Source: Litorimonas sp964490745 (lineage in GTDB: Bacteria > Pseudomonadota > Alphaproteobacteria > Caulobacterales > Maricaulaceae). From it: 5,477 bases of DNA. The position numbers and the translations under genes are program-made. Below the pieces are notes generated by a model. It worked only from the letters and a program-made list of their open reading frames with translations, did not search any database and was not told the DNA's origin. The first letter of the stretch is position 1. Every line of letters starts with the position of its first letter. Positions 1 through 5,477 of the stretch are shown piece after piece. The stretch spans positions 1 through 5,477 of the forward strand of contig CAZBDT010000147.1 of NCBI GenBank assembly GCA_964490745.1, in the 5' to 3' direction.

Positions 1-1420
1 ACGCCCCAATTTCTTGGTTGAGTGTCATCAGCGCGCGGCCACCATTGCGGGCGAGCTTCCGACCCACGAGGTCAAGTGCTTGGATGCCGTTGGCACCTTC
101 GTAAATGAGAGCAATGCGGTTATCGCGCACGAATTGGCTCATGCCCCATTCTTCGACAAATCCGTGACCGCCAAAAATTTGCTGGCAATCAATTGTCGTC
201 TTCATGGACATATCCGTGAGGTAACCTTTGACGACTGGCGTGAGCAGACCGAGATAGTCATCACATTTTTCTGCGAGCTTTTCATCGCCAGAATGCTTTT
301 CCATATCTTCATGCTTAGCGGCCCAATAGAGCAGGGCGCGGCCAGCCTCGTTAAAGGCTTTTGTTTCCATCAACATGCGGCGCACATCGGGATGGACGAT
401 GATTGGATCGGCTGCTTTATCCGCATTTTGCGGTCCGGTCAGGGCGCGACCTTGAATACGGTCTTTCGCGTAAATCGCCGCATTCTGATAGGCAACTTCA
501 GATTGGCCAAGGCCTTGTAGGCCAACGCCGATACGGGCTTCGTTCATCATGACGAACATGACGCGCAGGCCCTTATTCTCTTCACCAATCAAATAGCCTT
601 CGGCTTCGTCATAATTCATCACACATGTGGAATTGCCGTGAATACCCATTTTCTCTTCGATAGAGCCGCAAGAGACGGCATTACGCTCGCCCGGATTTTC
701 ATTCTCGTCCAATTTGAATTTCGGCACTATGAATAGAGAAATGCCTTTCGTTCCGGCGGGTGCGCCTTCGATACGGGCGAGGACAAGGTGGACAATGTTG
801 TCTGACATATCGTGCTCACCGGCGGAGATGAAAATCTTCTGGCCGGAAATTTTATATGTGCCGTCGCCATTCGGAACGGCTTTTGTTTTCAACATGCCCA
901 AATCCGTGCCGCAATGTGGCTCGGTCAGGTTCATTGTTCCTGTCCATTCGCCGGACATCATTTTCGGCAGATAGGTTTGCTTCTGCTCAGGCGAGCCGCC
1001 GACTTGAATGGCTTTGATCGCGCCGCCTGTCAGGCCGGGATACATGGCAAAGGCCATATTGGATGAGGTCCACATCTCGCTGGCCGCAATTTGCAACATG
1101 CCCGGCATGCCTTGTCCGCCATATTCCGGGTCCATGGAAAGCGATGTCCAACCATTTTCCGTCATTTGCTTATAGGCGTCTTTGAAACCGGTCGGTGTTG
1201 TGACGGAGCCGTCTTCGTGACGTTTACAGCCTTCATGGTCGCCCACAACATTAAGCGGCGTCAGGACTTCTTCCGCAAATTTGGCGGCTTCATCAATGAT
1301 TGCATCAGCCAGATCTGTATCGACTTCGGAAAACGCATCATATTTCGTGAGGTCTTCGAAACCGAGAACTTCGTGAAGCAGGAATTTCATGTCCCGAACG
1401 GGTGCGTTATAACTTGGCAT
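1..1420 (-). CDS. Acyl-CoA dehydrogenase, DmdC/FadE-like long form (3' end cut by window edge)
   Basis: FAD-dependent enzyme that introduces the alpha,beta double bond into an acyl-CoA thioester, passing electrons to ETF; cytoplasmic, in beta-oxidation or a related acyl-CoA pathway. I translated the minus strand by hand: 473 codons from ATG at 1420, open to the left edge. Visible regions are a short N-terminal segment typical of the long subfamily (about residues 3-35), the helical N domain (about 38-157), the beta middle domain with LTEPHCGTDLG (165-175) and FISAGEHD (197-204), and the helical C domain with GGHGFVEEWG (417-426). IYEGANGIQALDL (439-451) contains Glu441, the expected catalytic base. 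Family members are near 590 residues, so about 120 residues, including the extra C-terminal domain, should lie outside. An AGGA ribosome site sits 8 nt before the ATG. It is the second gene after a MerR regulator. The family includes 3-methylmercaptopropionyl-CoA dehydrogenase (DmdC), but substrate cannot be read from the sequence. Confidence 0.93.
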   Translation of the reverse strand, partial: MPSYNAPVRDMKFLLHEVLGFEDLTKYDAFSEVDTDLADAIIDEAAKFAEEVLTPLNVVGDHEGCKRHEDGSVTTPTGFKDAYKQMTENGWTSLSMDPEYGGQGMPGMLQIAASEMWTSSNMAFAMYPGLTGGAIKAIQVGGSPEQKQTYLPKMMSGEWTGTMNLTEPHCGTDLGMLKTKAVPNGDGTYKISGQKIFISAGEHDMSDNIVHLVLARIEGAPAGTKGISLFIVPKFKLDENENPGERNAVSCGSIEEKMGIHGNSTCVMNYDEAEGYLIGEENKGLRVMFVMMNEARIGVGLQGLGQSEVAYQNAAIYAKDRIQGRALTGPQNADKAADPIIVHPDVRRMLMETKAFNEAGRALLYWAAKHEDMEKHSGDEKLAEKCDDYLGLLTPVVKGYLTDMSMKTTIDCQQIFGGHGFVEEWGMSQFVRDNRIALIYEGANGIQALDLVGRKLARNGGRALMTLNQEIGA

Positions 1421-1428
1421 TTTAAGTG

Positions 1429-1432
1429 TCCT
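1429..1432 (-). promoter_or_regulatory. Ribosome binding site of the acyl-CoA dehydrogenase
   Basis: On the minus strand AGGA lies 8 nt before the ATG at 1420 and overlaps the TAG stop codon of the upstream MerR gene. This supports ATG 1420 as the start and suggests translational coupling between the two genes. Confidence 0.6.
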
Positions 1433-1946
1433 ATGAGGTGGAAGCTAAGGTTGGTTTGACATCCGGCGAAGCGGATAAAAAATCGATGGGGTTGCCTGTG
1501 ACGGCTTCGTCCAGCGCGGCTTGATAGCGATCTGCAAGGTCTGCAATCGTTCCTGAACCAGGGTCGCTGGCGAGGGCCTCTTCAGCAATGGAAATCACTT
1601 CGGTCATATCTCTGTGCAGAATGTCCAAATCGTTACGTCGTTCTGCCAGACCGTCCAAAATTGCTTGGAAGTTATTCTTCCGGCGCTGAATTTCGGCGCG
1701 ATCTGTGACTTTGCCATCTGTAATGTCTAAGACGGCGCGAATATCCTCTAAAGAGAAGCCAAGGCGCTTGCCTCGCATGATTTTTTCGAAACGGAGACGG
1801 TCACGTGGCCCAAAGACCCGTATCCCTGCCTCGCGAGTTGGGGTGAGCAGGCCTTTATCTTCGTAAAAACGGATGGTGCGCGGCGTAACGCTGAAGATTT
1901 CAGCAAATGCCTTTATGCCCCATTTCTGATGTAAAGCCTTTGTCAT
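1431..1946 (-). CDS. MerR-family transcriptional regulator (cysteine-free, LiuR-like type)
   Basis: DNA-binding dimeric regulator, 171 residues from the chosen ATG at 1946. The winged helix-turn-helix is clear: the HTH spans about residues 11-36, with VTPRTIRFYEDKGLL matching the family's R-[FY]-Y/E-x-x-GLL signature. The wing and second helix pair follow at about 43-75 (RVFGPRDRLRF, then LGFSLEDI). A dimerisation helix occupies about 83-125 and is followed by a variable acidic tail. There is no cysteine anywhere, so a thiol-based metal or redox sensor is unlikely; an acyl-CoA or similar ligand is more plausible given the neighbour. A GTG at 1976 would add ten residues, but it lies inside the promoter and operator and adds nothing family-like, so ATG 1946 is preferred. 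The acyl-CoA dehydrogenase begins 10 bp after the stop, so the two form an operon. MerR proteins of this kind (LiuR) control branched-chain and fatty-acid catabolism in proteobacteria; assignment to that subgroup is inference. Confidence 0.9.
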   Translation of the reverse strand: MTKALHQKWGIKAFAEIFSVTPRTIRFYEDKGLLTPTREAGIRVFGPRDRLRFEKIMRGKRLGFSLEDIRAVLDITDGKVTDRAEIQRRKNNFQAILDGLAERRNDLDILHRDMTEVISIAEEALASDPGSGTIADLADRYQAALDEAVTGNPIDFLSASPDVKPTLASTS

Positions 1947-1952
1947 AGCGGC

Positions 1953-1981
1953 TACATAGCTAACGTTAACGTTCACGTCAA
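1953..1981 (-). promoter_or_regulatory. Promoter of the MerR/acyl-CoA dehydrogenase operon
   Basis: Read on the minus strand, TTGACG (1981-1976) and TATGTA (1958-1953) are separated by exactly 17 bp, a good sigma-70-type match. Transcription would be expected to start about 7 nt after the -10 box, at or beside the A of ATG 1946. No Shine-Dalgarno sequence precedes that ATG, which fits a leaderless message. The ACGT-repeat operator covers the -35 box and the spacer. Confidence 0.55.
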
Positions 1982-1984
1982 CGT
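1963..1984. promoter_or_regulatory. Probable MerR operator: four ACGT cores at 6-bp spacing
   Basis: ACGT occurs at 1963-1966, 1969-1972, 1975-1978 and 1981-1984, each separated by 2 bp. The array is close to symmetric about 1973/1974 and contains a perfect 12-bp palindrome, AACGTTAACGTT (1962-1973). Its position over the -35 box and spacer of the operon promoter suggests autoregulation by the adjacent MerR protein. From memory, ACGT-N2-ACGT palindromes are characteristic of LiuR-type operators; I could not check this. Confidence 0.55.
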
Positions 1985-2058
1985 AAAGGCGACTCTCGCG
2001 ACACTATGACCACCGGATCGACGATCGCCTCATAAAGCTGAGGAAAAAGGTTAACGAC

Positions 2059-2074
2059 TTAACGCGGCGTTAAC
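2059..2074 (+). promoter_or_regulatory. CtrA-type binding site upstream of the PodJ-like gene
   Basis: TTAACGCGGCGTTAAC matches the full CtrA consensus TTAA-N7-TTAAC exactly. A further TTAA half (2051-2054) precedes it. CtrA is the master cell-cycle response regulator of Alphaproteobacteria, and podJ is a cell-cycle-regulated gene in Caulobacter. The site lies 58 bp before the first possible start codon of the plus-strand gene. I could not place a convincing -10 box downstream, so activation versus repression cannot be decided. Confidence 0.55.
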
Positions 2075-2118
2075 TACGTTTGGGGTCTAACAGTTTGAAC
2101 CATAGCCCGAATTGCGTC

Positions 2119-2123
2119 GATTC
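2119..2123. promoter_or_regulatory. GANTC (CcrM methylation) site near the PodJ-like start
   Basis: GATTC lies 8 bp before ATG 2132; a second site, GACTC, is at 1991-1995 in the same intergenic region. In Caulobacterales GANTC is methylated by CcrM, and the methylation state affects GcrA-dependent promoters. The motif is short and can occur by chance. Confidence 0.3.
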
Positions 2124-2131
2124 GTCTTGAA

Positions 2132-4849
2132 ATGATGCCTGGGTTCTTTGTTATGCCTCTGGGGAAAACTGCGCTGATGCCAAGCAAGTCTGCGAAAACA
2201 CCGACAAAGACAACGGCCCGAAAGTCCGGGGCGTCAACGTCGAATTCTGCGCCAAAGCGAACCACAGTTGCGAGTTTGGCCCAAAATCTGAAGTCGTTAG
2301 AAACACGAATGAAGGGCGCAGATACGAAAAACCGCAACGCGATTAAAGCGCTGGAAGCTGTTGTCGAAGATGTAAAGCGGGTCGCCAATCGCGGCACAAC
2401 AACGCAAAAAGCTGCCTTGACGCGGGGCTTAAATGCGCTTGAAGCCAAGATGGAAGCCTATTTGGAGCATGCTGCCAAAGAAACACGCGCGAGCGTGCGG
2501 GCCGAATTTGCAAATGTGACAGCAGCAGGCGCAGACCTCGCGACATTAGAACAGGCCGTGCAGGCCGCGCATGAACGTATGGATCGTTTGGACGTGACAA
2601 AGCGAGAAGCCTTGGCACGTTTAAACCGCCATATCGCTGATCTCGCGACGTCGGTTGACAGACGCCTCAATAGTGAAACAAAAGCCCGCAAAGCCGACCG
2701 CGCGGCGCTTGAGAGCAAAATTAAAGCTGTAGATACCCGTATTGAGGGCATCGACACGCGCATTGATAAGGTCGAGGAGGCGACTGCAGATGCGCTCTCA
2801 GCCGTCGGCGCGAAAATCTCTGAATTTGCTTCTGTTGTCGAAGATAGAGCCAAGACGTCAGATGTCGATACGGCTGAACGGCTCGCAGATTTGGCCCAAG
2901 AGACACAAGCCGAATTCAACTCCATCCAAGCGGATGTGACGGCGCGTCTGGAGGCGCTGGAAATTATTGCCTCCAACTGGACTCCAACAGAACCGCAAGT
3001 GCCCTTCATGGCAGATCCATATTCGCCCGCAAATGCAGATGATCCGCGCATTGAACAGATGGAAGAGATGATCCAAAGCTTGCAGGACGAGTTAAGCCGC
3101 ATGCATGCCCGCATTGCGAGCACCGTAAATATTGAGCCTTTCGCCCCAACATTCGATGCGCCATCTGCACATAATATTGTGCCGATGCCATCTAATCTTG
3201 GCGTGCCATCACCTCAGAGCCTAGAGCAAAACAACCCTTATGCGGATGCCATTAAAGCACTTGAGATGTCTTCCTCTGACACCCCTGCGATGCCTGCTGA
3301 AATACCAAGCGCGCCAGATATGATGACGTCGCCCGAGGCGACAGGGTCTGATTTGCTACCTGCAGCGCCCTATGCGCCGCAACCCTCGAAGCCAGCACCG
3401 CCGCGTGAATCGCATGTTCCGCAGGAATTTGATCCGATGGCGTTCACGGCACCGCCGACAGCCATGGCGCCCACGCTAACGCCGGACCCGATACAGTCTA
3501 CCTCGCAGCCACCACTCTCGACGCCGCCTTTGGCTGCGCCACCTATTGCCCCGCCTATGGGAAGTTCCGGTGCCTATACGCCAAATGATGCTGGCATGAT
3601 TGGAGCAGAAACATTTGAGCCCGCGCCACTGCCTGTTTCGACCTATGATGACCCGGCCTATGCTGAACATGATGAAATGCGCGCAGAGCGTATAGGCGGA
3701 GAAACGGCGAAACGGTCTTTGCCAAAACTTCCCATTTCCGGGCGTAACTTGCGGGTTGGCGCTTTGGCGGTCGGCGTCGGTGTTGTCGGATTATTTGCAG
3801 CGAAAACGCTTTTGGGTAGTTCTGATCAGACGACCTTACAGGCCAATAATGAGATACCGAATGTCGCGTCACCGCAGAACCCTATGGGCACAAATGGATC
3901 ATTCCAGACCGCAGAGTTAGACAACAACATTGACGGATTTGAAGGTCAGCCCGTCGTCGCGATTCCACCACAAGGACAATATGCCGAGACCCGTACCCCC
4001 GTTGTGAGCGCGAATGGCGAGAGCGCATTGGATGCGGCGGTTCGCGCTGGCAACCCAATTGCACAATTCCAAAAAGGTCTGGTGCAGTTACAAGCTGGAC
4101 AAATGGAGGAGGGCGCACGTTTGATACGGTTAGCGGCCAACCGCAATCAACCGGCCGCACAATATCGTCTCGCAAAGCTCTATGAATCTGGCACAGGTGT
4201 CGCCAAAGATCCAGTGACCGCACGTGAGTTGATTGAACGTGCAGCGCGTGGCGGCAACCGGATCGCCATGCATGATTTGGGAAATTATTACGCCTCGGGA
4301 CAAGGTGGGCTTGACCCCAATATATCAGAGGCGCTGGATTGGTTTGAAAAAGCCGCCGAGCGCGGCGTCGTTGACAGCCAATTTAATGTCGCTTTCCTAC
4401 GCGAAGGCAATCAAGGCGTAGCAGCGGATATTGAAACTGCATTATTTTGGTACCATGTGGCAGCTCGACAGGGCGACCAAGGCGCACCGGACCGCATTGT
4501 CATTCTCAGCGAACAAGTGGGTGCATCGGCCAATGCAAAGATTAAAGCGCGTGCAGATCGATTTAATCCAAAACCCGTAGATGAGGCCGCAAATGGGTTC
4601 TTCCGCGACCTACCTTGGGCGAAAAAAGCGCCGCAGAATCAGAGCGTTCAATCCGTTGAAATTGTCAAAATTCGTGACGCGCAGACCATGCTTGGGGCTT
4701 TGGGTTATGAAGTCGGAACACCTGACGGCATTGCGGGATCGAAAACGCGTAAGGCCATCAAATCCTTCGAGTCTGTCAACGGCATGCCGGAAACCGGGCA
4801 GGTCACGGATGAGCTCTTGCAAAAGCTGGAACTCGCAGCAGGCGCATAA
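2132..4849 (+). CDS. PodJ-like polar organiser: coiled coil, one TM helix, Sel1 repeats, peptidoglycan-binding domain
   Basis: Bitopic inner-membrane protein, 905 residues if started at 2132. Regions in order: Lys/Thr/Ser-rich basic N-terminus (1-48); long heptad-like coiled coil (about 50-280) plus a short one (303-330); Pro/Ala-rich, probably disordered linker (about 335-530); basic stretch RSLPKLPISGRNLR, then a single transmembrane helix (about 541-561) oriented N-in by the positive-inside rule; periplasmic linker (565-630); about four Sel1/TPR-like repeats (about 632-671, 673-708, 709-745, 746-781); and a C-terminal PG_binding_1 domain (about 843-902) with LGYEVGTPDGIAGSKTRKAI. This layout is that of Caulobacter PodJ, which places polar organelle and signalling proteins through its cytoplasmic part and contacts the cell wall through its periplasmic part. 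The N-terminal PodJ motif I recall (WSVKGIDPKARE...GEWLN) is absent. Start is uncertain: ATG 2177 has GGGGA 11 nt upstream, while 2132, 2135 and 2153 have no clear ribosome site. An in-frame TGA at 2096-2098 excludes a longer protein. Confidence 0.8.
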   Translation: MMPGFFVMPLGKTALMPSKSAKTPTKTTARKSGASTSNSAPKRTTVASLAQNLKSLETRMKGADTKNRNAIKALEAVVEDVKRVANRGTTTQKAALTRGLNALEAKMEAYLEHAAKETRASVRAEFANVTAAGADLATLEQAVQAAHERMDRLDVTKREALARLNRHIADLATSVDRRLNSETKARKADRAALESKIKAVDTRIEGIDTRIDKVEEATADALSAVGAKISEFASVVEDRAKTSDVDTAERLADLAQETQAEFNSIQADVTARLEALEIIASNWTPTEPQVPFMADPYSPANADDPRIEQMEEMIQSLQDELSRMHARIASTVNIEPFAPTFDAPSAHNIVPMPSNLGVPSPQSLEQNNPYADAIKALEMSSSDTPAMPAEIPSAPDMMTSPEATGSDLLPAAPYAPQPSKPAPPRESHVPQEFDPMAFTAPPTAMAPTLTPDPIQSTSQPPLSTPPLAAPPIAPPMGSSGAYTPNDAGMIGAETFEPAPLPVSTYDDPAYAEHDEMRAERIGGETAKRSLPKLPISGRNLRVGALAVGVGVVGLFAAKTLLGSSDQTTLQANNEIPNVASPQNPMGTNGSFQTAELDNNIDGFEGQPVVAIPPQGQYAETRTPVVSANGESALDAAVRAGNPIAQFQKGLVQLQAGQMEEGARLIRLAANRNQPAAQYRLAKLYESGTGVAKDPVTARELIERAARGGNRIAMHDLGNYYASGQGGLDPNISEALDWFEKAAERGVVDSQFNVAFLREGNQGVAADIETALFWYHVAARQGDQGAPDRIVILSEQVGASANAKIKARADRFNPKPVDEAANGFFRDLPWAKKAPQNQSVQSVEIVKIRDAQTMLGALGYEVGTPDGIAGSKTRKAIKSFESVNGMPETGQVTDELLQKLELAAGA

Positions 4850-4889
4850 TCCCCTAGAGATTTTTGAGCGCTTAAGTCATATAAAAATT

Positions 4890-5366
4890 ATGGCTGATAT
4901 AAAGATCATAGAAGCGAAGACTGACGCAGAGATCAAACATGTCCGCGACATCTTTCTCGAATATCTCGGATTTGTTGAACGCTATTTGGGGCAGGATTTA
5001 TCCTTTCAAGGCACAGAAAAAGAATTTGCGGATTTCCCAGAAACCTATGACGCTTTGTTTCTCGCAAAGCTCGGGGGCGAACCTGTTGCGGCCTGCGGCG
5101 TTAAACCCTTTAAACCCGGAATATGCGAATTAAAACGCCTCTATTGTCGACCTTCTGCACGCGGCCATGGATTGGGATTAAAGCTCAGCCAAGCGGCGCT
5201 CCAATCGGCGAGAGAGATGGGCTATAAACAGATCTATTTGGACACAGATCACGGTCTGACCCACGCCAATAATATTTACGAATGTCTTGGTTTTAAAGAC
5301 ATCGAAAAATATTACGATAATCCTATGGATAGCCGATTTATGGCGCTGGATCTCTCCGTCTCATAA
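4890..5366 (+). CDS. GNAT-family N-acetyltransferase
   Basis: Soluble 158-residue acyltransferase, a usual length for a single GNAT domain, transferring an acetyl group from acetyl-CoA to an unidentified amine. The acetyl-CoA pyrophosphate loop (motif A) is RGHGLG at residues 91-96, preceded by the beta-4 strand ELKRLYCRPSA (80-90). Motif B-like IYECLGF is at 129-135, and the end YYDNPMDSRFMALDL is common in one GNAT subgroup. The start is ATG 4890 (MADIKIIEAK). The frame stays open upstream to 4581, but that extension lies inside the PodJ-like gene and has no domain, so it is rejected. No Shine-Dalgarno is visible before 4890. The gene follows the PodJ-like stop by 40 bp with no evident terminator, so read-through transcription is possible. 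Substrate is unknown. Confidence 0.88.
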   Translation: MADIKIIEAKTDAEIKHVRDIFLEYLGFVERYLGQDLSFQGTEKEFADFPETYDALFLAKLGGEPVAACGVKPFKPGICELKRLYCRPSARGHGLGLKLSQAALQSAREMGYKQIYLDTDHGLTHANNIYECLGFKDIEKYYDNPMDSRFMALDLSVS

Positions 5367-5443
5367 TTTCAGGCAAGTTGATATTGCTGCTGACCATCAT
5401 GGGTTCAGCTGGAGGTTAATTTAAACAGGACGTGCCCGCAGAG
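5367..5443. other. Intergenic stretch after the acetyltransferase; one weak hairpin
   Basis: No gene is seen. GCTGACC (5389-5395) can pair with GGGTTCAGC (5401-5409) using a one-base bulge, giving a modest hairpin 22 bp after the stop codon. No clean T-run follows, so a terminator is only a weak possibility. ACCATCA (5393-5399) also recurs inverted as TGATGGT (5453-5459). Confidence 0.25.
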
Positions 5444-5476
5444 TTGATCTTCTGATGGTGTACCAGAAGGTATAAT
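5444..5476 (+). promoter_or_regulatory. Candidate MerR/CueR-type overspaced promoter for a gene beyond the right edge
   Basis: TTGATC (5444-5449) and a perfect TATAAT (5471-5476) are 21 bp apart, too far for a normal sigma-70 promoter. The spacer is filled by an inverted repeat, CTTCTG (5449-5454) and CAGAAG (5464-5469), extended outward by A5447/T5471. Copper- and metal-responsive MerR promoters have this design: a long spacer with a CCTTC...GAAGG dyad between the boxes. The target gene is not in the window. Confidence 0.4.
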
Positions 5477-5477
5477 T

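Noticed and set aside
14..1459. Several plus-strand open frames of 84-168 codons
   Set aside because: They are shadows of the acyl-CoA dehydrogenase on the minus strand, whose translation shows unmistakable family motifs throughout.
1947..1976. GTG start at 1976 for the MerR gene
   Set aside because: The extra ten residues are encoded by the ACGT-repeat operator and the -10 box; no ribosome site precedes it, and the family's HTH begins soon after Met at 1946.
2458..3123. 221-codon antisense open frame inside the PodJ-like coiled coil
   Set aside because: Its Ser/Ala/Arg-rich sequence is the mirror of coiled-coil codons; no domain and no ribosome site. The plus-strand reading has clear domains.
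4581..4889. N-terminal extension of the acetyltransferase frame by 103 codons
   Set aside because: It lies within the PodJ-like gene's peptidoglycan-binding region in another frame, has no domain resemblance, and ATG 4890 gives a complete GNAT domain of normal length.
4850..4889. Promoter or terminator between the PodJ-like gene and the acetyltransferase
   Set aside because: TTGAGC and TATAAA are only 10 bp apart, and there is no stem followed by a T-run; neither element is supported.
5393..5459. ACCATCA / TGATGGT inverted repeat as a mobile-element end
   Set aside because: Only 7 bp, no transposase nearby and no target duplication visible; chance is likely.

Overview
The window looks like chromosomal DNA from an alphaproteobacterium, probably a stalked or budding dimorphic lineage of the Caulobacter/Maricaulis/Hyphomonas kind. 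Four things point there: a PodJ-like polar organiser protein, a full CtrA-type site (TTAA-N7-TTAAC) upstream of it, CcrM-type GANTC sites in the same intergenic region, and a MerR regulator paired with a large DmdC-like acyl-CoA dehydrogenase. Base composition is moderate (roughly half G+C by eye), lower than Caulobacter itself. This placement is inference. No tRNA, rRNA, CRISPR array or mobile element was seen.

Left part (1-1990, minus strand): a two-gene operon reading leftwards. A MerR-family regulator without cysteines is followed, 10 bp after its stop, by an acyl-CoA dehydrogenase whose 3' end runs off the left edge. The operon promoter appears readable: a -35/-10 pair overlaps four ACGT cores spaced exactly 6 bp apart, a plausible autoregulatory operator. 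The transcript would start at or very near the regulator's ATG, suggesting a leaderless mRNA. The likely theme is regulated fatty-acid or branched-chain acyl-CoA oxidation.

Middle (about 1990-4849, plus strand): a divergent intergenic region with the CtrA-type site, then a gene of about 900 codons. Its product has a basic N-terminus, a long cytoplasmic coiled coil, a proline-rich linker, one transmembrane helix, Sel1 repeats and a C-terminal peptidoglycan-binding domain. This is the PodJ layout, but the N-terminal motif I associate with PodJ is not visible.

Right part (4850-5477, plus strand): a 158-residue GNAT acetyltransferase 40 bp downstream of the PodJ-like gene, then 111 bp without a gene. 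That last stretch ends in a promoter-like element with a perfect TATAAT box and an inverted repeat of the type used by metal-sensing or redox-sensing MerR regulators. Its target gene would lie just outside the window.
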